From Adiantum capillus-veneris (Eukaryota > Streptophyta > Polypodiopsida > Polypodiales > Pteridaceae), in the NCBI GenBank assembly GCA_014529385.2, contig CM043970.1, positions 46,302,779 through 46,366,778 of the forward strand: a stretch of 64,000 bases of DNA. The letters run 5' to 3'. The translations under genes were made by a program, and so were the position numbers. This document shows positions 11,471 through 21,445 of this stretch, one piece after another. Under the pieces are notes generated by a model that worked only from the letters and a program-made list of their open reading frames with translations, did not search any database and was not told where the DNA came from. Each line of letters starts with the position of its first letter. Position 1 is the stretch's first letter.

Positions 11471-11603
11471 CTGCAGGTGCATGCTTGTCACTGCCGATTC
11501 CCTGTGTCTGCAAACCTCCTTGCGACTGCATTTGGATATGCAACTAGTGGCTGCAGAGGCACTTCCTGGCCTTGCCTTGCCTTGCCAGTGCCAAGAGCAC
11601 AAA

Positions 11604-11615
11604 GCTCTTATACCT
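11604..11615 (-). other. Primer binding site of small LTR element
   Basis: Minus-strand AGGTATAAGAGC, next to the 5' LTR, resembles the complement of the initiator tRNA-Met 3' end. Confidence 0.65.
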
Positions 11616-11617
11616 GT

Positions 11618-11878
11618 TGATAGGTGGGTTGGCTATGGCGGGTGCCAACGAAGTGCCATGACAAGGTGCAGGGCATGCAGAGAAACGAGAGCGAGAGAGG
11701 AGAGAGAGAGAGAGTTCGACACAGCAGAATGAAAATAATAAGTTATTGATTACTTATGTGAAGCTTTACATATATAGGAGGCAGACTTGCCATGCAAAAC
11801 TTACCTTAACTGAGTCTTTACCTGCATGCCTGTAAGAGGCGTTTCCCACGGGTACTGAAAAAGGGCTTGAACCCAACA
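11618..11878 (-). repeat. 5' LTR of small LTR element
   Basis: 261 bp, close to 10002-10299 apart from a much shorter GA tract and point changes. It ends CAACA before the CTTCT duplication. Confidence 0.85.
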
Positions 11879-11883
11879 CTTCT

Positions 11884-12245
11884 TTCGCACCACCTCTTCC
11901 TTAACCAAAATAGGAGTTTCTTTATAAGTGAGTAAATGTGCCAGGGTAGCATGAGTACTCTCTTCTACCAAAAAGGTGAACTGAAACTCTTGAATTTCAA
12001 TAACCCATTTCATCATTGTTTTTTATCTATTTGAATTTTTAAACATCTGAGAAAGAATTGAATAACTTGTGAGAAAGGTGAACAACGTTTGCAACAAGTA
12101 GTGTCCGAATTGTTTGCAAGCATAAACCATACTAGTCATTACCAATTCAATTTCTAGGTAATCTCTTTCATGAGGAGTCTTCACTCTGCTAGCATAATAA
12201 ACACGTTTCATATACCGAAATTCCTCCCCCCTTTGCTTCATCTTC
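11884..12245 (-). pseudogene. RNase H (first) of Tat-type element
   Basis: Minus-strand frames give MKQRGEEFRYMKRVYYASRV, then TPHERDYLEIELVMTSMVYA, then KQFGHYLLQTLF, the RT-linked RNase H of gypsy elements (normally VYYASR.L...ERNYSTTE...). The next frame, KWVIEIQEFQFTFLVEESTH, continues it after a frameshift near 12020. It ends in LVKEEVVRKK, split by the nested element at the CTTCT duplication; the second RNase H follows on the other side. Confidence 0.75.
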
Positions 12246-13402
12246 TACTAATGGGTTAACTAAAATTCCTTTTCCTAGCCAAGAGCTTGCATAATAGGTA
12301 GTGTACTCAAAACTTCCTTGACTCTGTCAAAAAAAACTTCACAATCATGTGTCCACTCCAATGGATCATTCTTAACTGCTTGTTGCAACTTGCAATGGAT
12401 ACAATAACTGTAATGTTGAAGATATGAATTGAGACAGATATTTAACCTTCTGTATGAAAGTGACCAACTATCTTGTATCGTTTGGAGATGACAGCAATAA
12501 CAAGGTTTCTACTTTCTCTGGATCTGCTTCAATCCTATTTTTTGAAATCACATGCCCAAGAAGCTTCAACCTTGGCTGTTCCAAATGACACTTCTTAGGG
12601 TTCAATTGACCTCTGCATTCATCATACCTTGCAAAAGGCATTTCAAGCTTATGAACATGCTCTTTCCTTGAGCTGTATACACAAAAAACATCTATGAATC
12701 CTTTGACAAACTTCCCAAGAAACGGGGTGAGGACCCAATCTACTTTTCTTTCAAAATCTCCATGCCCATTTGTTAACTCAAAAGGAAGGCAACAAAAGCA
12801 GAAACAACCCCATGGAGTGATAAAAGTAGTCTTTTTTCAGTCTTTAGAAGCAAGATAAGCTGAAAATATCCTGAATAACCATCACAGACACTGTATCTTT
12901 CAAAGCCATCCATTGCATCTAAGAGTTGATCAATGAAAAGTAAAGGATAAGGATCTTTCTTAGTCACTGCATTTAATGGCTTATAATCAACGCAAACTCT
13001 CCAACACCCATCTTTCTTTTGAGTGACCGTTGCAGGGTTCACCCATTCAGCATTATCAAGTGGCACAATAAACCCTACATCCAAAAATTTATCCACTTCT
13101 TCCTTTAAATCATTCATTTGCTCCTTACCCATCCTTCTTAATTTTTCTCTTATTGGCTTTGTCCCTTCAACTAGTTCGATCTTCACAGGATCTCCAACAA
13201 AACCCCTTATTTTTTGATATGAAGTGATGAAAAGATTTGGAAACCTGTTCAGCATTGTTAAGTATTCCCTTCTTTCTCCTTGTGTTGAATCAGTACTAAG
13301 CATATTTTGAATCAACTCCTTCTTACCTAGTAATTCTTGTTTAGGCTGCATCAACTCCTCAAGTTGCTCTAAATGGCTTGAAGAATTTATATTCCCTGAC
13401 AT
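12246..13402 (-). pseudogene. Reverse transcriptase of Tat-type element
   Basis: The 209-codon frame (12773-13402) covers RT fingers and palm: GDPVKIELVEGTKPIREKLR, DVGFIVPLDNAEWVNPATV, VTQKKDGCWRVCVDYKPLNA, and motif A with its Asp in GFERYSVCDGYSGYFQL. After a frameshift near 12775, motif C reads FIDVFCVYSS where the family has FLDDFCVYS, so the second Asp is Val. CHLEQPRLKLLGHVISKNRI follows. Enzyme activity is excluded by the motif C change and the frameshifts. Confidence 0.8.
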
Positions 13403-14100
13403 GCACTACTTCACCAATTTCTCTCTTCTCCTCGTCCAACAACAATAATGACACTTCACCCTCATCACTAGAACTGGAAGCAGTGCTACTTTTTGAATCT
13501 TCAGAATTGTCTTCACTGGTAACTTTAGATTCATCATTTTCACTCACATCTTCTAGCGCCAAAGGTTGCTTGGTAGTCATATCAAACACCCTCGTTTCAC
13601 CCTCCTTGCCATACACACAGATTGTGCCCTTCTCCCAATCTTTCACAACAGCAACAAATCTCAATCAAGGTTGTCCCAAAATGAGAGGAAAGGCTCCAAA
13701 GCGAGATAGCATAAAATGAAAGTTTACTATAACTTCCACATTAAAGACTTCAACTTCCAAATTCTTAATCAACCCCAAACACTTCACTTTGGCATGGTTT
13801 GCTAGTTGAATCCTAAACTCAAAGCTTCTGCATGTAATGAGACCCAGTCTCTCGACACATGACTATGTGATCAGACAAACTTGAGCACCTCCATCAAAAT
13901 AGGCCTCTCCCATGCCCACACCTTTGTGCCAAGAATTCACCACATGACAAATGTTGGGTAACTCTCCCATAGCCAACATTCTAGCTTGTCCATGCTTCGG
14001 TGCTTTCTTTGGATTCACTAATGAATTCCATTGCCTCTTAATTTTGGGCTCCATATTCATCAACTGTCCAAAAGTACTATCTACCTTCGTCCCAGTCACG
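13403..14100 (-). pseudogene. Protease region of Tat-type element
   Basis: AYFDGGAQVCLIT (13863-13905) is a retropepsin active site: Asp is kept but the family D-S/T-G reads D-G-G. Upstream is a basic linker, NSLVNPKKAPKHGQARM. Downstream, after a frameshift, comes MRFVAVVKDWEKGTICVYGK and a Ser/Asp/Glu-rich spacer (SENDESKVTSEDNSEDSK) that leads into RT. The acidic spacer is usual between protease and RT in this lineage. Frames change at about 13860 and 13660. Confidence 0.65.
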
Positions 14101-14399
14101 TCTTCCTTTAAACTGTAAGTTGTTCGCCTTCTTCCAAAGGTAAATGTAATACTTCAAATCATCTACAAGGTCTTCTCTTCCTCTTAACATTCACATATTC
14201 ACTCTCTTTCTCTTTCTCTTTCTTCTTACTGGGACCTGGAGTGGCATAGCCTTCCCTCTCTCTCTTGCCTATGGGCATCATATTTGCTTCTTTCTTTTCA
14301 ACCCGCACAATACCCACATGACTACCAGAGGTTGAGGCGTGATTTTCATATACAGTACCTTGATCTCCCTATATATCTAATGCATAATTGTTAGCCCTG

Positions 14400-15260
14400 T
14401 TAGGGATCTACTGGGGAAGTGGAAACATATCACCTCCCATCCTTGTTGGCTTTGAACAATAAGTGCTAATATGACCAAGTTCACCACAATTATAGCAGGT
14501 AGGGATGAACCTCCTTTGTGGCTCAAAGACACCTTTTCCACGACCTGCATTAGCATTAGACTGAGCTTTGCACGGTTGGGCCATTCCTCTACCATGACCA
14601 CGACCACCTTCAAGAACAATGAGCCGCAATTCCTGCATCATGGTCATCATGTCTTGCATATTTTGTTGTAATTTTTCAGTGTTTGGAACCCTTTGAGTAG
14701 GTTGGGCTCCAGAATCTACCTTATTTTCCTCATTTTGGCCACCATTACCTTGCACATGGACCGCTTTCCCATACTCATTGAGTCTTTGAGCCTTCCATTC
14801 TTTCTCCCTGCAGATAGTGACTGCTTCCTTTTCAGCTCAACTTTGAACTTCAGACTTTCCTTTAGGTTTGCCACAAAATGGTCCTTCTTTAACATGGCTA
14901 GAGGGATTTCACTTCCCAAATCTCGGGCCCATTTATCCCATAAACGGGTGAACTGCATGACAAAATCATCAACACTTTAATTAAGCTTCTGAGTGTATCC
15001 CAAAATTTCATGCCAAACTTCATCAGGTACTTTGATGCTCCTGTATTGTGCAAGAAAATCTTGCTTCACACGATTGTAGTTCAAAACCACCCCTGGAGTT
15101 TGTGCCTGCACCAACTCTTTATAATTTTGTAACTAATCTTTTGCATCATCCTGTATTGCAATCACAACAAATATAGCTTGATCTAGTATATTTTGCAGTA
15201 AGCAATTGACTTCCAATTTCTCAATAAAATTTTGTGCATTCTCATTAGGAAATCCATGAA
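14400..15260 (-). pseudogene. Gag of Tat-type element
   Basis: The capsid part is seen in FTRLWDKWARDLGSEIPLAM with FVANLKESLKFKVELKRKQS (14716-14958). A nucleocapsid zinc knuckle follows: CYNCGELGHISTYC (C-x2-C-x4-H-x4-C, complete) in 14408-14755. Stops and frame changes interrupt the region above 14958. In a live element this protein packages the RNA. Between gag and the PBS (15260-15560) nothing else is readable. Confidence 0.75.
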
Positions 15261-15562
15261 ACTGTGGAAACTCGTCCGCCATGTGCGATTGCCACAACAA
15301 CACTTACATGTGACGTCAAAAGTTCAAGGGATGTTAAAGGATCACTTTACTACCTAATCTATCTCACACTGGGTAGCTCGACCCCCAATGCATGGCTTCA
15401 CAAAACCTCACAAACCTCCAAAGGCTACAATCCAATTACACGACCCCGTTGTCCATAATTTTCACATACATAGGAAATTGTCCATAGGACCCACATCCCC
15501 TTTACATTCTTTGCATGCAAAATAAACATATTTCACAAACATTGGAGCACAGGAGCACTTGC

Positions 15563-15580
15563 TCCTTAGTGGGGGCACCA
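15563..15580 (-). other. Primer binding site of Tat-type element
   Basis: Minus-strand TGGTGCCCCCACTAAGG follows the LTR end (TTAGCA) after a few bases. It begins TGG as a tRNA-3'-CCA complement should. Which tRNA it matches I cannot say. Confidence 0.45.
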
Positions 15581-15587
15581 AAACAAT

Positions 15588-16847
15588 GCTAATGTGCAAA
15601 CGACAAGGAAAATGAGTGCCTCTATAGCTTTGCACGAGTCACACTGTGGAAAGGAAGAACTATTGTACTACTAAAACCACCTGTGAGATAAGCACCTGTA
15701 AGGATTTATGAAGAACACATCTAGCACAAAACACACTTGTAATTAAGTAAAACCAAGTACATCATGACATAGCTCGTCTTGTGGATATGTCCGTAGAGTA
15801 TCCATAGGCTAAAAACAGATAAACGATGAGAGAGTTATGGCCACTTGAAACTGGGGGTGTACTCTCCATTGCTAAAAAATGAGCTCTCTAGAAAGTTTGC
15901 AGGTGTTGCAAAGAATTGCATCTATAATAATGGGGGCCTTATTTTCTTTTATCCCCAAATATTTTCTTTCTCTTCTCAACCGACAAGGCTCTCTTTGTAG
16001 GCTCCTTTCAATTGGTCCATTTCTGGCCTTTTTTGGGGCCTTTTTGGGTAGGAAATGAGGTGTCAGTGACCTTTGAACCAAGGGAGGGGGGTGTGGCAAG
16101 TGTCCGAGGGACCAAAAAGGGAGCCAAGTGCCTGGGTAGGCAGTGGGAACACAAAAACGGCCATCTTCCCCCCATGAAATCCATGAGCCCACATAGCCAA
16201 GCCTTGAGAGAGCTCCTCTCACCTTTGAGACACCCTTAATGGGCACCCCATCCTCCCCTTATACCCCCTACTTTGTCCTTCCCTCTTCTCATGTGGGATA
16301 ATCCCAGTTTCATATGGCACATTCCTCCCACTCTTTCCCAAGTCCCTTCTGTCCCACATAAAATTTCTAGCTTGACCCCTTCTTAGGACCAACTCCCCGG
16401 GAGCATAGTGCACTGCTCCGGCCACCAAATGCCACACCGTAGAGCATGGCTCGGAGCCCATTACCTTAGCTATCTCAAGAAATTTTAAATCTCATCATTT
16501 CTAATTTTATATCATCAATTTGGACCAGTTGCCTTTGTCTCATGCATCTACAACCATTTTCTAAGTCGAGACCACCCTCTTCGGACACACATAACTCATG
16601 ATGTACAAATCCGATTCACAAGCTATAAAGCATGGTTGAAAATACTTATTGAAAACCATGTTTTGGGAAGTCAAAAAACCCAAAACACTAGTACCCAAGC
16701 CCAAAAAAAACCAAACCTTTGCACATTAATTTTTACATGGTCACTTACAAGACTTGAAGCACTATGTACACATATATACATGAGGCTAGTTAGCAAGCTT
16801 TTTGGCATGATCTAATGACTTTGTGCTCATATAAAAAATGCATGACA
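15588..16847 (-). repeat. 5' LTR of Tat-type element
   Basis: About 1.26 kb, starting TGCTAATG (plus-strand reading) and losing similarity to the 3' LTR after TGACA near 16847. The part 16228-16847 pairs with 8449-9071; the rest has no partner in the window. Confidence 0.65.
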
Positions 16848-16970
16848 CGTTAATGGTTGACTTTGGGTAAACAAGCTTTGAAATATTATGTATAATGTCA
16901 TATTCAAGTGTTTAATCTTTGTCTACATTGATTGTGTCTATTGAAATTTGGATTTATTTTGTGGTTGAGA

Positions 16971-18159
16971 CACTATGAAACTTTGCAAAAGTTAGTCCAA
17001 AATGGATGGCCAAAGAAGAGAGAGGAGGATGGAGGGAGTATTTTTTGAACTTCAATTATTACCACTAATATTATCGGGGATACTACCGCAGGCATTACCT
17101 GGGATTTTGCTACAAATATTACCTATGGATATTACCCCATGCAAAGCTTTGGTGCGAGGACATTCAAATTTGAATTTCCCTCTATCTAAACAGTTTTGTT
17201 AATGATCTAATTTTAAAAAACATGATTTATCTCTCTTTAATAATGAAAAAAAAACACATATCAAAATTTGAAATGACAACTATGTGAATAAATATTAAAC
17301 TAAGAAGAAAAAGCTCCATTCTAGAAGCATCGCCAGAGATGAGAAGCCAAACATGGACAACATCCTTTGCCAAAGCTTGCATATACCCCACAAGCGCAAC
17401 CCACCAAACATCCATCCTGTTTTGTAATGACCCTCACAAATTAAGGCAGCTATCTCACACCGTTAAAAACATAGACAAACTTGTGTTACAATTAGAACCC
17501 CTTATCTTCTATGTACACCCTCCACGATTGGTGATGGCATGCATTTGTGATGAATGAGAAAGTCCCCCCATTCAACAAAGAATCCTCGCCTTGAGAGTGA
17601 AATATCCATTGTTTGATCAAGTGTCCTTTTGGAGCCCACATTTTTTATTTTTCATAATGATAGAGTGAAGTGTGCCCACATTTTACCAGATGGTAGTACA
17701 TATGCTAGTTTCTTCAAGCTCTATCTTGACCTTCAAGTAGGAGCTTTAAATTTGTGTCAATGGACTTGTAAGACTCTACCACTTGGGATCAACATTGACC
17801 GTCTTATGACCGGTTATCTTCACAATCTCTCTGACTTTGCCTTTGCACACCCTCAAGACCTGCATTGAAGAGGAGTTCAACAAGGAGCATAATAAAGAAG
17901 CTCCTCTTCAAAGCAGTTTTAGTACTTCCGCCTATTCTCTAATCACAAAGAATTTTTTTCCTCAATAATTGTACAAAAAATGATAGATATTTCATTATTA
18001 AATTAATCACACCCACTTTATCAACATAAAAATTAGCGTGCTTATCAAACTTAAAAAGACAGATAGAGGGGGAGAGACAAAATGAATGGAGGACGACATG
18101 ACAAAAATGTTTCATAGAATAAAATATACCAAATGTTTATAAATCATCCTCCAAAAGAT
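16971..18159 (-). other. 3' subterminal region of family 1 CACTA element
   Basis: It begins with the terminus CACTATGAAAC; GGTAAT/ATTACC motifs follow within about 160 bp (AATTATTACC, GGCATTACC, AATATTACC, GATATTACC). The remainder is non-coding apart from two unrecognised plus-strand ORFs (17339-17557 and 17629-17868) with no known motif. Confidence 0.55.
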
Positions 18160-18410
18160 CTCTTCAAGTAGCTTGATCTAAATCTAAACCCATGGATCCT
18201 AAATCAATAAAGTGGGAAATTGAGTTGTTGTTTGTGGATGTGTTGGCCATGGCTTCCTCAATTTCAAGCTCGCCATCCAGATCTTCGATCTCATCATCGT
18301 TATCATGGCAATTATCCTCACTGATATTGGTGGCATTGGGAATTGAACCATTGATCTCTCTGAGTCCGATGTCTCCCCCTCATCCAAAGCAGTATGTGGT
18401 AGAGGGTCAA
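18160..18410 (-). pseudogene. Acidic C-terminus of family 1 transposase
   Basis: A minus-strand frame reads REINGSIPNATNISEDNCHD, then NDDEIEDLDGELEIEEAMAN, then a tail ending LDLDQAT. Acidic C-termini are usual after DUF4216 in plant CACTA proteins. Other frames of this stretch are open too, but only this one continues the order of domains. It is separated from the DUF4216 exon (18550-18850) by intron-like sequence. Confidence 0.5.
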
Positions 18411-18549
18411 AGATGGTCCCCACTTCATTAGCGACAAAAATGATCCTTCTTTGAGGTTTTATGAGAACTATGAACCAAAGCTTTGGTTGATGTAGTGATG
18501 AGATATAAATAACCTGCGGAAGATAAGTTCAAAGTGAGTGACATTGGTA

Positions 18550-18850
18550 TTATGTCACAAGAAAATAAGGGTAAAAAGGCTCACAATTGCATGGTATAAC
18601 TAAGTTATCAAACCTCCTCGTGTGACACACACTAGAATCCACCATGTAGAGTCCATTCTCATGGCATATTGACACATTTTCAAACCGCTTGCACTCAAAG
18701 ATGAAGGTATAAAAGGTTTTGAAATCGACCTTTAGTATCATTTCAATAGTCCCATAGTACCTAGCCTCATCACCATTTGTGTCAAAGTTGCCCATGAAAA
18801 CACAATTTATGGTGGTTCGACGCTCTTCAATGTGGCTTGTACGAAAGTGT
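18550..18850 (-). pseudogene. DUF4216 exon of family 1 transposase
   Basis: The frame has NFDTNGDEARYYGTIEMILK, VDFKTFYTFIFECKRF and NGLYMVDSSVCHTRRF, matching the DUF4216 pattern (YYG-x-I-x2-I-x-L-x-Y...F-x-C). This domain stands C-terminal to TNP2 and DUF4218 in CACTA proteins; its role is unknown. The upstream half was duplicated: 18700-18989 recurs at 19102-19391. Confidence 0.75.
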
Positions 18851-19391
18851 CAACCCTTTGACCACATAGAGTTAAAGAAAAGACACTACAAAATGAAAAA
18901 GATTATACAATCAATGCAATAGCTAAAATGAGTAAATAACTAAATGCATTATGGTTTAAGTGTATGAGTACTATACCTTTGGCACGCAACCTTGTGCATA
19001 CTCCCATTCTTTTTCGGTGATGTCCTCTTCGTGTTCCAAAGCTTTGATCATTCTTTCATGGATCCACTTGGCACTAATGAGATCTGGGAGACATGCAAGG
19101 TGATGAAGGTATGAAAGGTTTTTAAATCAACCTTTAGTATCATTTCAATAGTCCCATAGTACCTGGCCTCATCACCATTTGTGTCAAAGTTTCCCATGAA
19201 AATACAATTCATGGTGGTTCGACACTCTTCAATGTGGCGTGTACAAAAGTGTCAACCCTTTGACCACATAGAGTTAAAGAAAAGACACTACAAAATGAAA
19301 AAGATTATACAATCAATGCGATAGCTAAAATAAGGAAATAACTAAATGCAATATGGTTTAAGTGTATGAGTACTATACATTTGCAACGCAA
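18700..19391. repeat. 402-bp direct duplication inside the transposase gene
   Basis: 18700-18989 and 19102-19391 are nearly the same (shared GTTAAAGAAAAGACACTAC and TCAACCCTTTGACCACATAG), offset 402 bp. The copied block spans part of the DUF4216 exon and the upstream intron; an exon with ITEKEWEYAQGCVPK lies in the first unit only (about 18983-19095). Confidence 0.85.
18983..19095 (-). pseudogene. Exon after DUF4218 in family 1 transposase
   Basis: The minus strand reads ISAKWIHERMIKALEHEEDI then TEKEWEYAQGCVPK, aligning with the family 2 copy at 62.87-62.98 kb (LRWLHNQLKSA...TEEEWEYSRGCATK). In both families a GT donor follows the last residue, so the intron position is shared. Confidence 0.65.
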
Positions 19392-19560
19392 AAGATTCAC
19401 ATCCATGTTAATCAATTTTTCCCTCCCACTTGGTAAGTGTGAATTCATCCTTGCATCCTTCTCATCTAACCACATGTGAGGCATTAAAGGATCAACTTGT
19501 GAAAAATAATCTAAAATGTAAACAAATCCCTCTTGCACAATCCATCCTTTGCCCATGCAT
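19305..19560 (-). pseudogene. DUF4218 C-terminal part of family 1 transposase
   Basis: GKGWIVQEGFVYILDYFSQV resembles the GS-x-AEGY-x2-EE-x3-F end of DUF4218; DPLMPHMWLDEKDARMNSHL follows. Family 2 has GSMAEGWLVSESLVYIGEWL in the same place. The 3' part overlaps the duplicated block ending at 19391. Confidence 0.55.
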
Positions 19561-19979
19561 GCCTCTGGGCCTGTAGTTGAACAAAATCTTTAAGAATCTT
19601 TAAAAACCTCTCTAAAAGAATATCCATCGTGCATACACTACTCCACATATAGCGATCTCCTCAATCGCGTGAGCCAAGAGGTGGACTTGACTAAGAAGAA
19701 CGGATCGAGGAAATGCATCCTCAATGGCACACATTGTTTCCACAGCAAGCGTTTGAGCAACAGGATGACATCTATTTGAATTTCTTTGGAGCTCACAAAT
19801 CTACAAGATAACACACAAGAGTACAGTAAGAGAACACACAAGAAGATATACTTTATATAGAGAAGTTTAATTGAATAGAAATATGAGATACCTTGCTATC
19901 TCCCTGAGTTTGAAGATTACTTTCCTCACTTTATTGTCAAGGAATATGCACATACTCACCGGTAGAATAAAATAAAATG

Positions 19980-20370
19980 TCAAAAGAATAGAATACCACA
20001 TGATAGTAGGCATGCACAAATTTCAATATCTAAAAAATGAGGGAGGTGACTGAAATTGAATGAAAGAATTACATGTAGCATCTTGTGCCAGTCATGGGAC
20101 TTCAACCCATACAAATGAACACTTCCACATTTCTTTGCCTTTGTGAAAGCTCCATTTTGTGACCTCATGTACCCCATTGGTGTGCAAATAGATGCAATGG
20201 ATCTCTTCACTTGATCTCGTTCATATTTGGCTAGAATACATGGTGCTTTAGGGAGCACAATCTTCCCATTGGGGGCTATACGTGGAGTGTTGGAGGAGGG
20301 GAGACATCTCAAGGCCCTCAAATCCTCCCTAGCCCCCGAGAGTCTCTTTTGCCTGTAACGTGGTCCCATA
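19980..20370 (-). pseudogene. DUF4218 N-terminal part of family 1 transposase
   Basis: The 129-codon frame contains KIVLPKAPCILAKYERDQVK, then ASICTPMGYMRSQNGAFTKA and GSVHLYGLKSHDWHKMLHVI. GLKSHDWH is the DUF4218 signature. The frame ends in low-quality sequence after SHLPHF. The family 2 copies have lost this segment by deletion, so this is the best DUF4218 in the window. Confidence 0.8.
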
Positions 20371-20469
20371 GTGTGTGATAAACATTTTTAATATGTGCAT
20401 GGGATCCAAGAGGTGTTGTATCTTTAAGTCTTTTAATACAGAGGCCTAAAAAATATGGAGTACCTTGAA

Positions 20470-20660
20470 ATACCTCTTAGCACAGTAGACAGGGGTGGAT
20501 CTCTGTTGTAATGCGCTTCCCAAATGGTTTCCCAGTCTGCCATTGTAAGCTTCAGAGGTGTCTTTCCATTGGTTGGATCCTTGTATTCGCTATGACTTGG
20601 GGTAGGGAACGATGGCTGTTTGGATAGACTACCTTGTGCAAGGCACCGGGGGGGGGGGGG
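20470..20660 (-). pseudogene. Linker exon between TNP2 and DUF4218, family 1
   Basis: A minus-strand frame reads YSEYKDPTNGKTPLKLTMAD then WETIWEAHYNRDPPLSTVLR. It fills the expected position between the TNP2 end and DUF4218. A G19-type tract (about 20650-20665) sits at its upstream edge. Confidence 0.45.
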
Positions 20661-21010
20661 GGGGTCACTTAATGATTATGTGACTATCATGTGAGTACAA
20701 TAAAAGGGGTTATTAAATTAAATTGTTTCTCACATTTTCACATAAATACTGAAGGGTACTATAAAATGGAATTGAAAAAACAACTTACAGATTGAATAGG
20801 AAAAGGGTGTATTTTATTTGTCAAAAATTCACATATATGGAGTTTTAAAAATAGCCCGTGAACGCACGTGATATAAACATTTTATGCATAGTGACCCCCT
20901 TGAGGCAAGGCATCTGGTTTCTTTGTCACCAATGATGGGCCACAAGTGGGACAGGCACAATGGCCTAATGTGGACAACTCTGCACACGTATAAAATTTTT
21001 AGAGGGAGGG

Positions 21011-21055
<45 letters not shown>

Positions 21056-21129
21056 TATCGGAAATCTCTCCAAGGCTAGAGTAGTTCTGCATAGTCCACA
21101 TAAGGATACATTTCACAATAGCCCCTCTC

Positions 21130-21445
21130 CTCTTCCTTGGGAGTGAAACATCAACAACCGGGGATACCCTTTCACAACTCCTCCAACTCCTTGATGAGGG
21201 ACTCAAGGTAGACACCAATAATTGACACTTTATACTTCCCTGGTACAAGAAAAGAGAGAAGAATATTTCCTTTCTTAGTTGTCTCCCATAGTGGAATATT
21301 GTAGTTGAAGATCACCACAGACCAAGTGCTCCATGATGTAGATTTAGTGCCAAAGGGGATGACACCATCACTTGATAAACCAAGCCTCAAGTGTTGAGGC
21401 TCCAACCCAAACCCTGGACACTGAGTTTTGATGTGCCTCCATGCA
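21130..21445 (-). pseudogene. TNP2 middle part of family 1 transposase
   Basis: The minus-strand frame has HAWRHIKTQCPGFGLEPQHL, RLGLSSDGVIPFG, TWSVVIFNYNIPLWETTKKG and SFLVPGKYKVSIIGVYLESL, the TNP2 pattern (RLGLA-x-DG-x-NPFG...YNLPPW...LLIPGP...DVYL). Downstream VKCILMWTMQNYSSLGEI (about 21090-21130) continues the domain until a GA tract (21013-21044). At 21446 the reading is cut by the inserted LTR element; the earlier part of TNP2 resumes at 30546. Confidence 0.8.

Larger units (their letters stand above)
10002..11878 (-). mobile_element. Small non-coding LTR retrotransposon
   Basis: Two direct repeats (10002-10299 and 11618-11878), both starting TGATAGGTGGG and ending CAACA, flank 1.3 kb. 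CTTCT stands on both outer sides (9997-10001 and 11879-11883), a perfect 5-bp target duplication. On the minus strand AGGTATAAGAGC follows the 5' LTR (PBS, two mismatches to TGGTATCAGAGC), and AGCTTGAGGGGGGAT precedes the 3' LTR (PPT). No gag or pol is seen between, so it must have moved with borrowed proteins, as TRIM or LARD elements do. It disrupts pol of the surrounding element. Confidence 0.9.
8449..16847 (-). mobile_element. Tat-type Ty3/gypsy retrotransposon, rearranged
   Basis: On the minus strand the order is 5' LTR (15588-16847), PBS, gag with zinc knuckle, protease, RT, RNase H, a second RNase H, integrase C-terminal part, PPT and 3' LTR (8449-9071). A second RNase H after RT-RNase H marks the Tat lineage. 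The integrase core is missing: the second RNase H runs straight into post-core sequence. The 3' LTR keeps only the part matching 16228-16847. A small LTR element is nested at 10002-11878. The copy is defective in every gene. Confidence 0.8.

Noticed and set aside
17339-17868. Two plus-strand ORFs as a host gene
   Set aside because: No motif, no splice or promoter support, and they lie in the 3' region of a CACTA element.
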